Assembly (NCBI RefSeq): GCF_036127095.1
Contig: NZ_CP108006.1
Location: forward strand, 7,431,501 to 7,495,500
Origin: Streptomyces sp. NBC_00335
GTDB lineage: Bacteria; Actinomycetota; Actinomycetes; Streptomycetales; Streptomycetaceae
Length of the DNA stretch: 64,000 nt
Direction of reading: 5' to 3'
The position numbers and the translations under genes are program-made. The notes under the pieces are model-generated. The model was not told the origin of the DNA. It searched no databases and saw only the letters and a list, made by a program, of their open reading frames with translations. This document shows positions 1 to 8,871 of this stretch, one piece after another; position 1 is the first letter of the stretch, and every line of letters starts with the position of its first letter.

Positions 1-432
1 GTGCGGCTCAGAGCGCGGCGCAGGACGAGGCGACGCGGCGCGGGTGGTTCAGCGGACTCGGACTGTGATCCATGGGGCGATCGCCTCCTCTCGGCAGGGC
101 ATACGGCATACGCGGTCGCGGCCATCGGCCATCGAATGGGCGAGCGCAGTGCACTCACGGGCGGCGACACCTCAACGCTAACAGCAGCTCAGGGGCCCAA
201 TCCGGGTCTTTGGTCCCACGGGCCGGGCCAAAGGTCCCCTCCGGCGGGGACGCGAAACGCCCCGCCCGGGCCGCCGCGGCCGGGGTGGAGTCCGGGGCGC
301 GGCGGGCCGGGCGGGGCGTGCGGGGCCAGTACCCGAGTGCGGTGCCGAGGGCGGCGCGCACACCGCTGCGGCCCGGATCCGGGGGAGGAGACCCACCGGT
401 CCGGGCCGAGACGTCGCGGCGACGGGTGGGTC
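1..432. other. left-edge stretch without a supported gene
   Basis: I see no convincing gene here. The open frames on both strands are Arg/Pro/Gly-rich with no recognisable motif, as expected from antisense shadows in very high G+C DNA. The stretch lies downstream of the minus-strand gene that ends at 433, so it may hold that gene's 3' region or the edge of a gene outside the window. Confidence 0.5.
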
Positions 433-924
433 TCAGGCCGCGAAGACCTCGCGGAGCTGCTGCTCCTGCGTGCCGGAGAGGTTGGAGCGGATCAGCTGCG
501 CCTGCCCGCCGGGGAAGGAGGCGCGCACCCGCTCGACCACGGCGTCGGAGGAGAGCAGGAACAGTGCGGAAGTCCCGGGCTTCACCTCGGACTTCACGTC
601 GTCGATGAACTGGTCGTCGATCCCGACGTCGGACAGCGATCCACCGATGGCCCCGGCTGCCGCACCCACGGCGGCGCCGAGCAGCGGCACGAAGAACAGG
701 AGCCCGAAGAGCATCCCCCAGAAGGTGCCGGACAGCGCGCCGGCTCCCGTGAGGCTGTTCAACTGCTGGGTCTTCGGCTTCCTGGCGTCTTCGTGCCAGG
801 TGACGACCGCGGCGTCGTGCACCTGTATGAGCTGTTCCTTCTGCAGGGCGAGCAGGGCGGACTCCGCCTGCTGGGCCCCCTCGGGAGTGGGGAACTTCCA
901 GACGGTGAGAGTGGTGGATGCCAC
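433..924 (-). CDS. DUF1269-type membrane protein (general stress-like)
   Basis: A 163-aa protein with a soluble N-terminal alpha/beta part (about residues 1-60) and a glycine-zipper hydrophobic hairpin at about 67-97 (FFVPLLGAAVGAAAGAIGGS), followed by a charged C-terminal domain ending in the LREVFAA tail. This is the usual architecture of DUF1269 proteins, which are predicted inner-membrane proteins, often stress-associated, with no defined reaction. The GTG start at 924 is preceded by GGAG about seven bases upstream. It is transcribed divergently from the metE leader, with about 260 bases between its start and the riboswitch. The family call is confident; the physiological role is unknown. 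Confidence 0.8.
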   Translation of the reverse strand: MASTTLTVWKFPTPEGAQQAESALLALQKEQLIQVHDAAVVTWHEDARKPKTQQLNSLTGAGALSGTFWGMLFGLLFFVPLLGAAVGAAAGAIGGSLSDVGIDDQFIDDVKSEVKPGTSALFLLSSDAVVERVRASFPGGQAQLIRSNLSGTQEQQLREVFAA

Positions 925-1185
925 GTAACGCTCCAGTTCCTGGACGGTGTTGCCGGTGTCCAGTACACCCTAGAATCAGACAATCCACCACAATTGGTAT
1001 AGTCGTGACTCCATGTCATCTGCCGGGCCGTCAGCGTCACTCGCCCGTTCGGCCGTACCCGGCCGTCCGCGCGCCCCGCTTGCTTCTCGGCAGGCCTCTC
1101 CGTGTCTCATCTCACCGTCCGGCATGCGGGAAGTCGTGTTCATTCACCGGGCGTCCGCCCTACTGTGGGCCTCGCAGCTGGTTCG

Positions 1186-1372
1186 CCCCCGTCCGCCAGG
1201 CGGGATGCGTCGTAAGAGGGAACCCGGTGGGAATCCGGGACTGCCCCGCAGCGGTGAGCGGGAACGACCGCCGTCATACGCACTGGGACCGGAAGCGGTC
1301 CTGGGAAGCGACGGCCATTAGGTGCCCGCCGGGAGACCGGCAGGCGAGCCCGCGAGTCCGAAGACCTGCCCG
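1186..1372 (+). promoter_or_regulatory. cobalamin (B12) riboswitch
   Basis: The leader carries the conserved cobalamin-aptamer blocks in order: a GGGAACCCGGTGGGAATCCG element at about 1218-1240, the CTGCCCCGCAGCGGT element at about 1242-1256, and the B12-box-like AGTCCGAAGACCTGCC at 1355-1370. A terminator hairpin follows directly and metE starts 185 bases further on. This is the known arrangement in actinobacteria: coenzyme B12 binding shuts off the B12-independent methionine synthase when the B12-dependent enzyme can work. The outer boundaries are approximate because helix P1 was not modelled. Confidence 0.93.
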
Positions 1373-1376
1373 TTGC

Positions 1377-1403
1377 CCGTGCGCGAACGACCGCGCACGG
1401 TTT
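1377..1403 (+). terminator. riboswitch expression-platform terminator
   Basis: A perfect 9-bp inverted repeat (CCGTGCGCG, six-base loop, CGCGCACGG) is followed by TTT. It begins seven bases after the B12 box and about 155 bases before metE. The position fits a transcription-attenuation platform in which ligand binding favours the terminator. The short T tract is typical for Streptomyces. Confidence 0.75.
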
Positions 1404-1556
1404 CCCGGTGACCTCGTGGGCGGGTCGGCGTGCTTCAGGCGGATCCTCCCGTCGCGTACCGAGCCGTACGCGACCCCAACACCCGCCCGTTCCCGCACCC
1501 TTCGCGTCCGCGACCCGTCACCGGGCCATGGAGACACGCTCGCGAAGGAGAGTTCC

Positions 1557-3884
1557 GTGACCACCGAGTCCGCAGCCGCGCCCGTAGGGGCCACCGTGTA
1601 CGGGTACCCCCGCCAGGGACAGAACCGGGAACTGAAGAAGGCGGTCGAGGGCTACTGGAAGGGCCGCGTCACCGCCGAAGCCCTCCGCGCCACGGCCCGC
1701 GACCTGCGCCGGACCAACTGGGCCCGGCTCGCCGAGGCCGGCATCACCGAGGTTCCCACCGGCGACTTCTCGTACTACGACCACGTCCTGGACACCACGG
1801 TCATGGTCGGCGCGATCCCCGACCGCCACCGGTCCGCCGTCGCGGCGGACGCCCTGGACGGCTACTTCGCGATGGCGCGGGGCACCCAGGACGTGGCCCC
1901 GCTGGAGATGACCAAGTGGTTCGACACCAACTACCACTACCTGGTGCCCGAACTGGGTCCCGACACCGTCTTCACCGCCGAACCCGCCCGGCAGGTGGCC
2001 GAGTTGAAGGAGGCCCTGGCCCTCGGCCACAGGGCCCGCCCGGTCCTGGTCGGACCTGTGACCTACCTCCTCCTCGCCAAGCCCGCACCCGGCACGCCCC
2101 CCGGCTTCGATCCGCTGGCCCTCCTCGACCGGCTGCTCCCCGTCTACGCACGGGTCATCACCGAACTGCGCGCTGCCGGCGCCGCCTGGGTCCAGCTCGA
2201 CGAACCGGCCCTGGTCCAGGACCGCACCCCGGCCGAACTGAACGCGGCGGCCCGCGCCTACCGCGAACTCGGCGGCCTCAGCCTCGCCCAGCGCCCCAAG
2301 CTGCTCGTCGCCTCCTACTTCGACCGGCTCGGCGAAGCGCTGCCCGTACTGGCGAAGGCGCCCGTGGAGGGCCTCGCCCTCGACTTCACCGACCGGGCCG
2401 CCGCCAACCTCGACGACCTCGCCGCGGCCGGCGGCATCCCCGGCAAGCGCCTGGTCGCGGGCGTGGTCAACGGCCGCAACATCTGGATCAATGACTACCA
2501 GCAGTCACTGGCGACCCTGGGCACCCTGCTCGGCCTCGCGGGCCGGGTCGACGTCGCCGCGTCCTGCTCCCTGCTGCACGTCCCCCTCGACGCGGACGCC
2601 GAGCGGGACACCGACCCGCAGATCGGGCGCTGGCTCGCCTTCGCCCGGCAGAAGAGCACCGAGATCAGCACGCTGGCCCGCGGACTCGCCCGGGGCACCG
2701 ACGCGATCGCGGCCGAACTCGCCGCGAACCGGGCCGACCTGGCCTCCCGCGCCGCCTCCCGGATCACCCACGACCCGGCCGTCCGCGCCCGCACCGCCGC
2801 GATCACCGACACCGACGGCCGCCGCCTCCCCGCCTACGCCGAACGGGCCGCCGCCCAGCGCGCCCACCTCGGCCTGCCGCTCCTTCCCACCACCACCATC
2901 GGCTCCTTCCCGCAGACCACGGAACTGCGCACCGCCCGCGCCGACCTGCGCGCGGGACGCATCGACACGGCGGCCTACGAGGACCGCATCCGGGCCGAGA
3001 TCCGCGAGGTCGTCGCCTTCCAGGAGAAGGCCGGCCTCGACGTACTCGTACACGGAGAGCCCGAACGCAGCGACATGGTCCAGTACTTCGCCGAACAGCT
3101 GACCGGCTACCTCGCCACCCGGCACGGCTGGGTCCAGTCCTACGGCACCCGCTACGTCCGCCCGCCGGTCCTCGCCGGAGACATCTCGCGCCCCGACCCG
3201 ATGACCGTGCGCTGGACCGCGTACGCCCAGGAGCAGACGGCCAAGCCGGTCAAGGGCATGCTCACCGGCCCCGTCACCATGCTCGCCTGGTCCTTCGTCC
3301 GCGACGACCAGCCGCTCGCCGCCACCGCCCGCCAGGTCGCGCTGGCGCTCCGCGACGAGGTGGCCGACCTGGAGGCCGCCGGCACCTCCGTCATCCAGGT
3401 CGACGAGCCCGCCCTGCGTGAAACCCTGCCGCTGCGCGCCGCCGACCACGCCGGCTACCTGGCGTGGGCCACGGAATCCTTCCGCCTCACCACCAGCGGC
3501 GTCCGTCCGGACACCCAGATCCACACCCACATGTGCTACGCGGAGTTCGGGGACATCGTCGAGGCCATCGAGAACCTCGACGCGGACGTCATCAGCCTGG
3601 AGGCGGCCCGCTCCCACATGCAGGTCGCGGACGAACTCGCCGGCGCGGGCTACCCGCGCGAGGTCGGCCCCGGCGTCTGGGACATCCACTCTCCCCGCAT
3701 CCCCTCGGCCGGGGAAGCGGCGACCCTGCTGCGCAAGGGACTTGGGGCGATCCCGGCCGAACGCCTCTGGGTCAACCCCGACTGCGGCCTGAAGACCCGC
3801 GGCTGGCCCGAGACGCGGGCCTCGCTGGAGAACCTCGTCGAGGCGGCCCGCAGGGTGCGCTCGGAGGTGGCGCCGAGCGCCTGA
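1557..3884 (+). CDS. metE: cobalamin-independent methionine synthase
   Basis: A 775-aa enzyme that transfers the methyl group of 5-methyltetrahydropteroyltri-glutamate to homocysteine, the last step of methionine synthesis, in the cytosol. It has the duplicated MetE barrels: an N-terminal domain at about residues 10-320 and the catalytic C-terminal domain at about 430-765. The zinc ligands are visible as H658 and C660 in HTHMCY, a Glu in ISLEAARSHM, and C743 in NPDCGLKTRGW. The GTG start at 1557 follows GAAGGAG with a suitable spacer and opens MTTESAAAPVG; the open frame upstream to 918 is just read-through of the leader. Length matches the family (about 755-775). Regulation is by the upstream cobalamin riboswitch. 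Single-gene unit. Confidence 0.97.
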   Translation: MTTESAAAPVGATVYGYPRQGQNRELKKAVEGYWKGRVTAEALRATARDLRRTNWARLAEAGITEVPTGDFSYYDHVLDTTVMVGAIPDRHRSAVAADALDGYFAMARGTQDVAPLEMTKWFDTNYHYLVPELGPDTVFTAEPARQVAELKEALALGHRARPVLVGPVTYLLLAKPAPGTPPGFDPLALLDRLLPVYARVITELRAAGAAWVQLDEPALVQDRTPAELNAAARAYRELGGLSLAQRPKLLVASYFDRLGEALPVLAKAPVEGLALDFTDRAAANLDDLAAAGGIPGKRLVAGVVNGRNIWINDYQQSLATLGTLLGLAGRVDVAASCSLLHVPLDADAERDTDPQIGRWLAFARQKSTEISTLARGLARGTDAIAAELAANRADLASRAASRITHDPAVRARTAAITDTDGRRLPAYAERAAAQRAHLGLPLLPTTTIGSFPQTTELRTARADLRAGRIDTAAYEDRIRAEIREVVAFQEKAGLDVLVHGEPERSDMVQYFAEQLTGYLATRHGWVQSYGTRYVRPPVLAGDISRPDPMTVRWTAYAQEQTAKPVKGMLTGPVTMLAWSFVRDDQPLAATARQVALALRDEVADLEAAGTSVIQVDEPALRETLPLRAADHAGYLAWATESFRLTTSGVRPDTQIHTHMCYAEFGDIVEAIENLDADVISLEAARSHMQVADELAGAGYPREVGPGVWDIHSPRIPSAGEAATLLRKGLGAIPAERLWVNPDCGLKTRGWPETRASLENLVEAARRVRSEVAPSA

Positions 3885-3896
3885 CCTCCGTGGGGC

Positions 3897-3927
3897 GGCC
3901 GGCATCCGGGGCGCCCGGGTGCCGGCC
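3897..3927. terminator. bidirectional hairpin between metE and DUF2254 gene
   Basis: A 14-bp inverted repeat with one G-T mismatch and a 3-base loop sits in the 54-bp gap between two convergent genes, so it can serve as a terminator for both. No T tract is present. Confidence 0.65.
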
Positions 3928-3938
3928 GGGGGGCGGCT

Positions 3939-5228
3939 CTACCCGCCGGGTGAGGCGGCCCAGATGAGGGGGTACCGCTCGCTCCCCGCCCGGTCGACCC
4001 ACTGCAGCCGGTCCCGTACGATCCCGCGCCGACCTTCAGGGATCCGCTCCGCCAGCCTGCTCAGCAGGTCGCGCATCCTGCGCAGGGCCATCGGGGAGCC
4101 GGCGGCGGAGAAGAGCAGGTCGTCGACGGCCGTGCGCACGTAACGCTCCCAGTCCGGCACCGGGAGCGTGACCCGCGACCGTCCGCCCTCGTCGGCGAAG
4201 TGGCCGATGCCCAGCTCCACGCCGGCGAGGCGGGTCAGCAGGTCTTCGAGCCGGTCCATGCTCTCCACCGCGGTGGCCGGGTCGTTGACGGCCGGGGAGA
4301 GCGCGCGCAGCGCGATGTCGGCGAGGAGCCTGAAGGGCAGGTCGGGGTCCTGGTCGAAGGTGCGCTCGACCCCGGTCTCCAGGGCGCCGCGCAGCGCCGC
4401 CTCGGGGAGCTCGCCGCCGGTCACCTCGGCGAGCGTCATGCCCCGCGACACGGTCGCTCCGGGGGCGACGAGGAAGGTGATGGAGCAGTCGTGCTCCCTG
4501 GCCAGGCCGACCAGGGCGCGTACGTCGATCTGCTGGACCACCACGGCCGGTCCGGACCAGAGGACGGCGGTGGCACCGGCCGCCGGGGGAGGCGAGGCGT
4601 GGCACGTGGGTGCGGCCGTGGCCGCGACCGTGGCCGCTTCCGGGTCGTACGGCCGTACGTACACGTCATCGAACAGCCGGTGCGCGCGCGTGGCGATCGC
4701 GCTCAGGGAGTGGCCGAGCTGGATCGAGTGAAAGGCTCTCGTCTGCAGGGTCCGCATGAGGGCGAGCGCGATCAGGGTGAGCACCATGGCGGTGCCGGGA
4801 ACGAGGGTCGACACGGTCGTCCTGCGGGCCCCGATGGCCAGCCCCGAGGTGATGCTGAAGACGAACACGCCGACGGTGAAGGCGAACGCGCGCCACACGA
4901 TCGGGTCGTCCCGGAAGAGGCCGAGGCGCGGGGTGAAGGTGCTGGCGGAGAACTGGATGACCAGGAACAGCATCGAGTAGATGATGCTCACCAGGCTGAT
5001 GACGCCGAACCCGAGGGTGAACAGGAGCGTCACCACGGGTCCGGCATCCACCTGGGGGCCCAGCGAGAGCGTGGGGAGCAGCATCCCCAGGGCCACCCCG
5101 CCGACCGCGCAGAAGAGCTGGGCGAGATCCCGGCGCACCGTGCGCGAGGGAGGGCGCGGCGAGGCGCTCCGCCCGAGTCGGCGGTCCCGGGTCCACGGGC
5201 GCGTGGGGTCGTCAGCCGAGCCGGACAT
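3939..5228 (-). CDS. DUF2254 family membrane protein
   Basis: A 429-aa integral membrane protein. Four hydrophobic segments lie in the N-terminal half (about residues 38-58, 68-95, 118-140 and 148-170), followed by a long soluble region with motifs typical of DUF2254: SGPAVVVQQIDVRALVGLA, RTFDQDPDLPFRLLADIALRAL, and SPAVNDPATAVESMDRL. The function of the family is not established. The ATG at 5228 (MSGSADDP) is chosen over the upstream frame because GGAGG lies about eight bases before it. The gene converges on metE. No operon partner is visible. Confidence 0.85.
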   Translation of the reverse strand: MSGSADDPTRPWTRDRRLGRSASPRPPSRTVRRDLAQLFCAVGGVALGMLLPTLSLGPQVDAGPVVTLLFTLGFGVISLVSIIYSMLFLVIQFSASTFTPRLGLFRDDPIVWRAFAFTVGVFVFSITSGLAIGARRTTVSTLVPGTAMVLTLIALALMRTLQTRAFHSIQLGHSLSAIATRAHRLFDDVYVRPYDPEAATVAATAAPTCHASPPPAAGATAVLWSGPAVVVQQIDVRALVGLAREHDCSITFLVAPGATVSRGMTLAEVTGGELPEAALRGALETGVERTFDQDPDLPFRLLADIALRALSPAVNDPATAVESMDRLEDLLTRLAGVELGIGHFADEGGRSRVTLPVPDWERYVRTAVDDLLFSAAGSPMALRRMRDLLSRLAERIPEGRRGIVRDRLQWVDRAGSERYPLIWAASPGG

Positions 5229-5434
5229 CCAGCCTCCTCCAGGTCCTGGTGAACGCACCCTTCCGATGAGGATGCAACCACGGGAGCCACGAGAGCGGGC
5301 GGCGAAATGCCGTATACGTCCTATGTCGGGGGGAGTCTCGGTGCCTGGGCGCGGTCATCGCGTGCGGCGAAACCGACAACGGCCGTACGCCTCGCGTCAA
5401 CGGGGCCGCCATACAGCGGATTCCGGCCGCCGGA

Positions 5435-5440
5435 TAGGGT
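5435..5440 (+). promoter_or_regulatory. -10-like TAGGGT giving a leaderless start
   Basis: TAGGGT ends six bases before the ATG at 5447 and no Shine-Dalgarno lies between, which suggests leaderless transcription. The -35 element is not clear, so this is tentative. Confidence 0.35.
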
Positions 5441-5446
5441 CCTGGC

Positions 5447-5917
5447 ATGATCACGGCCCGAGCTGCATCCGGCGCGAAGCGGGCCCGCCGTCCGGCGGGT
5501 GCGCTGCGGCTGCTGTGGCTGGCCGCCCTGCTGTTCGCCTTCCTCTACACGCACGCCGCCGGAGCCGACAGTGCCTCGGCGCACGTCGCCCGGGGCGCCG
5601 TGCCCGTGGCGCACCTGGATGCCATCGTTGATGGCAGTGCCGGCGTCGGCGACCGCGGCGACAGCGCCGACCCTCACGGCGCCGAGGCGCCCCGCGGGCA
5701 CGACGATGGTGGCGGCGGTGGGCACGATCACCCCGCCGAAGCGTGCGTCTCCGGTCATCCCCAGCAGGGTGCGGAGCTGCCCGAGCCTGCGCTGGTTCCC
5801 CTCGGCGATCCGTCCCCCGCCGTGGCCGCGCTGCGGCCGGGCTCGTGGGCGCCGACCGTTCCGTGCGGCCTTCCGCCCTTGCGAAGCGTCCTCGGCTCCG
5901 TGGTGCAGCAGGTATAG
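5447..5917 (+). CDS. DUF6153-like exported or membrane-anchored His-rich protein
   Basis: A 156-aa protein with a basic N-terminus, one hydrophobic segment at about residues 20-38 (LRLLWLAALLFAFLYTHAAGA) acting as a signal or anchor, and a central Gly/Asp/His-rich stretch (HDDGGGGGHDHPAEACVSGH, about 85-104) with a Cys flanked by histidines. The C-terminal part contains PCGLPPLRSVLGSV. The pattern fits the Streptomyces DUF6153 family, whose function is unknown. The His/Asp/Cys cluster suggests outward-facing metal binding (inference). The next gene, 110 bases downstream on the same strand, also carries a His-rich tail. The start seems leaderless. Confidence 0.7.
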   Translation: MITARAASGAKRARRPAGALRLLWLAALLFAFLYTHAAGADSASAHVARGAVPVAHLDAIVDGSAGVGDRGDSADPHGAEAPRGHDDGGGGGHDHPAEACVSGHPQQGAELPEPALVPLGDPSPAVAALRPGSWAPTVPCGLPPLRSVLGSVVQQV

Positions 5918-6027
5918 GACCGGGCGTTCCGTCCCGTTCTGACCCGACTCTCATCGCAGACCCCGGCCCGCCCTCAGGTGGGTGACGGGGTGATGAGCCG
6001 TGCACGCAGCATCAAAGGAACTCGTAC

Positions 6028-6756
6028 GTGACTTCGCCCCAGCTCCTCGGCGCCCGGACCGCGGACACCTCGCCGGACTCTCCCGCCACGGGACGCGCCG
6101 CCCGGCGCAAACACCACGCCGGCCTGGCCCGGAAGCGGTCCCTGGCCGCCCGGTACCTCGGCTACGTCGGCTACTTCGTCGGCGCCGGCCTCATCAGCGG
6201 CGCCGTGGTCCACCACCCGCTCGACCCCGACCGCTACACCCGCATCGCCGTGTACGGCGCCCTCGTCTTCCTCGCCGCGACCGTCCTCAACGAGTTCGTG
6301 CTCGCCAGGGAGCGTCCCGGGCTGCCCCGGCTGCTGCTGGTGATGGGCGCCTCGCTGCTGCTGTCCTTCGGCATCGGCATGCTCAGCGGCGGCCTCCAGC
6401 ACTTCGACGATTTCCCCGCCAGAGGCGCCGTCCTCGTCCCCGCCGGACTCGTCGTCTCCTTCGTCGCCTACGTGATCAAGGACGCCGACACCCCGGCGCG
6501 GCGGATCTTCGGCCTCGTCGGCCTGGCCGTCCTCGTCACCGCCGCACTCGCCTTCCTGGGCCTGCGCGAAGTCGCGGCCTCGATGGAGAGCGCGCCCGGC
6601 GGCGGCCACAGCCACGGCACCGGCGAAGAACCCGCGGCGGACGACCACGCCCCCGCCGCCACCCCGGCGAGCCCGGCGGCGCCCGCCCCCGGCGCCTCGG
6701 CGACCGCGCGGCCCGCTCCTTCGCAGCCGCCCCACAACGACGGCCACGCTCACTGA
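6028..6756 (+). CDS. multi-pass membrane protein with His-rich C-terminal tail
   Basis: A 242-aa protein of unrecognised family. After a basic N-terminal region it has five to six hydrophobic segments between about residues 45 and 190 (for example LGYVGYFVGAGLISGAVV, LLLVMGASLLLSFGIGML and IFGLVGLAVLVTAALAFLGL). A tail of about 50 residues follows, rich in Pro/Ala and starting and ending with histidine clusters (GGGHSHGTGEE; HNDGHAH). The tail could bind Cu, Ni or Zn (inference). The GTG start at 6028 is preceded by AAAGGA. It lies just downstream of the DUF6153-like gene on the same strand, so the pair may be co-transcribed. No enzymatic motif is seen. Confidence 0.7.
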   Translation: MTSPQLLGARTADTSPDSPATGRAARRKHHAGLARKRSLAARYLGYVGYFVGAGLISGAVVHHPLDPDRYTRIAVYGALVFLAATVLNEFVLARERPGLPRLLLVMGASLLLSFGIGMLSGGLQHFDDFPARGAVLVPAGLVVSFVAYVIKDADTPARRIFGLVGLAVLVTAALAFLGLREVAASMESAPGGGHSHGTGEEPAADDHAPAATPASPAAPAPGASATARPAPSQPPHNDGHAH

Positions 6757-6762
6757 GCCACG

Positions 6763-6790
6763 GGGAGGGGCGGGCTCACCTGCCCCTCCC
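6763..6790. terminator. hairpin between convergent genes
   Basis: A perfect 9-bp inverted repeat (GGGAGGGGC / GCCCCTCCC, 10-base loop) starts seven bases after the membrane-protein stop and lies 26 bases from the stop of the convergent response-regulator gene. It probably terminates both transcripts. Confidence 0.7.
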
Positions 6791-6815
6791 TCCTGACCAC
6801 CGCTCTCGCCCGGGG

Positions 6816-7502
6816 TCAGGGCGGAGGGGCGCTCCCCGGTGCGGCCGGGGTGACCAAGCCCGTCTCGTAGGCCGCGATCACCGCCTGGGCGCGGTCGCGG
6901 AGGCGGAGTTTGGCGAGGATGCGGGCGACGTGCGTCTTGGCCGTGGCCTCGCTGACGTGGAAGCGGCCGGCCAGTTCGGCGTTGCTGAGGCCGCGGGCCA
7001 GGGCTTCGAGGAACTCCAGCTCGCGCGGGGTGAGCGCGGACAGGTCCCGGTGGAGGGGAGCGGCACGGTCGTCGGCGCCGGCGAAGCGCTCCACCAGCCG
7101 GCGGGTGATGGCCGGGGCCAACAGGGCGTCGCCGGAGCGCACCAGCCGGACCGCGGCCGCCAGGTGCTCGGGGGTGACGTCCTTCAGCAGGAAGCCGCTG
7201 GCCCCTGCGCTGAGGGCGGCGTAGACGTACCGGTCGAGGTCATAGGTCGTGAGGATGACGATCCGGGGCGCCGGGCCCTCGGGACGAAGGATGCGGCGCG
7301 TGGCCTCCAGACCGTCGGTCCCGGGCATCCGGATGTCCATCAGGACCACGTCGGGCCGGGTGCGCCGGACCACGGCGACCGCCTCTTCCCCGTCGGCGGC
7401 CTCACCGACCACCTCGATGCCGTCGGCCGCGAGGATCATCCCGAAGCCGGTTCGGACCAGGGCCTGGTCGTCGACGATCACCACACGCGGTGTCCCGGTC
7501 AT
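6816..7502 (-). CDS. NarL/LuxR-family response regulator
   Basis: A 228-aa transcription factor. The receiver domain spans about residues 5-120, with the acidic pocket in IVDDQALVR, phospho-acceptor D56 in VVLMDIRMPG, and the conserved T and K in ILTTYD and FLLKD. A GerE/LuxR helix-turn-helix follows at about 150-210 (LTPRELEFLEALARGLSNAELAGRF..., then SEATAKTHVARIL). Its ATG overlaps the histidine kinase stop by 4 bases (ATGA), so the two are translationally coupled. The divergent ABC exporter at 9020-12141 is the likely target by analogy with other kinase/regulator/ABC loci. Confidence 0.95.
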   Translation of the reverse strand: MTGTPRVVIVDDQALVRTGFGMILAADGIEVVGEAADGEEAVAVVRRTRPDVVLMDIRMPGTDGLEATRRILRPEGPAPRIVILTTYDLDRYVYAALSAGASGFLLKDVTPEHLAAAVRLVRSGDALLAPAITRRLVERFAGADDRAAPLHRDLSALTPRELEFLEALARGLSNAELAGRFHVSEATAKTHVARILAKLRLRDRAQAVIAAYETGLVTPAAPGSAPPP

Positions 7503-8791
7503 GGACCCTCCACCGGGAGGACGGCGCGGACCCGGAATCCTCCGCCGGGCCGCGGGCCCGTGTCCAGGGTGCCGCCGTAGAGCGCGAGCCGTTCGCGCAG
7601 GCCGGCCAGGCCCCGACCGCCGCCCGGCCCCGGAGGCCGCGGGCGGCCGCCGCTGTCGGTCACCTCCACCCGCAGCTCCCCGGGCGCGTACTGCACCAGG
7701 ACCGAAACGGCGGCGCCCGCCGCGTGCTTGACCGTGTTCGTCAGCGCCTCCTGCACGACCCGGTACGCGGCCAGGTCCACACCCCCCGGGAGCCGGGCCG
7801 GGGCGCCGCGCACCGTCAGTTCCACCGGCACGCCGCCGTCGCGCACCCGGTCCGCGAGCTCCGGCAGCCGGTCCAGGCCGGGTTGCGGCGCGAGGTCCGC
7901 GTCGGCGGCCGGGTCGGGGCCGTCGGAGGTCATGGTGAGCAGGCCCATCACCTGGCGCAGTTCCGACATCGCCGACCGCCCCGCGGCCTCCACCGCCAGC
8001 AGCGCCTCCCTGGCCCGGTCCGGATCGGCGTCCAGCACCTTGCGCGCGGCGCCGGTCTGAATGGTCATCATGCTCACGTTGTGGGTGACCACGTCGTGCA
8101 GCTCCCGGGCGATCCGCGACCGCTCCTGGTCCACGGCGCGCCGCAGCGCCGCACGCTGCTCCGCCTCAAGGGCCCGGGCCCGCTGCCTCCAGGTGTGGAT
8201 GCCGTGCGCGGCGAGGCCGACCGGGAGCAGGACCAGTACGGGGACCAACCCCTTGTCCACGTCGGGGACCAGGGGGAAGACCGCGTACAGCACGGCTCCC
8301 GCGATCAGGGACCCCGCAACGGCCTTGCGGTGGGGGCTGTACACCGCAGCGCTGTACGCCGCGATCAGGCCCGAGGCGAACGTGACCGTGGTGGCGTCCG
8401 CGGCGGCCGCTCCCCGGTGCAGCAGCAGCGTCGCGCCCATCACGGCCCAGTAGGCGGCCAGCGGGTACCGGCGGCGCATCAGCAGCGGCAGGGCCGTCAG
8501 TACGGCGGCCAGGAGTTCCCAGGGCTCCACGGGAGGCAGGGTGTGCTCCACGACCGGTACGGGATGCGGCACGGCGGGCGGCGACGGCAGCCGTGCCGGG
8601 GGCGGCACGGCGACGTCGGGCCCCGCCTGGGCCTCCACGTACGACCGGTTGAGGTCACCGATGACCGTGTACACCGCGAGCACCAGGGCGATGACCGAGT
8701 CGAACGCCCACGACGGGCGCGAGAGCCGCGGCGGCGCCCCGGCGGGTCGCAGGTCGCGGGCCCGGCGGACGAGGGCGTCTCTTGTGCGCAT
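7499..8791 (-). CDS. NarL-type sensor histidine kinase
   Basis: A 430-aa membrane kinase. About four to six hydrophobic segments lie between residues 28 and 200. The HisKA_3 motif ERSRIARELHDVVTHN places the phospho-acceptor at H232. The HATPase domain is at about 330-428, with the N-box around RVVQEALTNTVKHA and a G-box GGGRGLAGLRERL. It phosphorylates the response regulator encoded immediately downstream. The ATG at 8791 (MRTRDALVRR) is chosen; the frame extends further upstream only as read-through under the ABC gene. It is transcribed divergently from the ABC exporter across a 228-bp gap that contains an inverted repeat. The signal sensed is unknown. Confidence 0.93.
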   Translation of the reverse strand: MRTRDALVRRARDLRPAGAPPRLSRPSWAFDSVIALVLAVYTVIGDLNRSYVEAQAGPDVAVPPPARLPSPPAVPHPVPVVEHTLPPVEPWELLAAVLTALPLLMRRRYPLAAYWAVMGATLLLHRGAAAADATTVTFASGLIAAYSAAVYSPHRKAVAGSLIAGAVLYAVFPLVPDVDKGLVPVLVLLPVGLAAHGIHTWRQRARALEAEQRAALRRAVDQERSRIARELHDVVTHNVSMMTIQTGAARKVLDADPDRAREALLAVEAAGRSAMSELRQVMGLLTMTSDGPDPAADADLAPQPGLDRLPELADRVRDGGVPVELTVRGAPARLPGGVDLAAYRVVQEALTNTVKHAAGAAVSVLVQYAPGELRVEVTDSGGRPRPPGPGGGRGLAGLRERLALYGGTLDTGPRPGGGFRVRAVLPVEGP

Positions 8792-8871
8792 CGGACCAGT
8801 GTGCCCAGAGCCGGGCGGCCGCGGATCAGCCGCGGGTACCAGTGGCCTCCGCCTCCCGACTACATCGCGGG

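Noticed and set aside
155..991. Long minus-strand frame overlapping the DUF1269 gene
   Set aside because: Arg/Pro/Ala-rich with no motif and antisense or out-of-frame to a clear gene; a shadow frame of G+C-rich DNA.
998..1003. TATAGT as a metE promoter -10
   Set aside because: A reasonable hexamer at the right side of the riboswitch, but the -35 match (ATCAGA) is poor, so I do not annotate it as a promoter.
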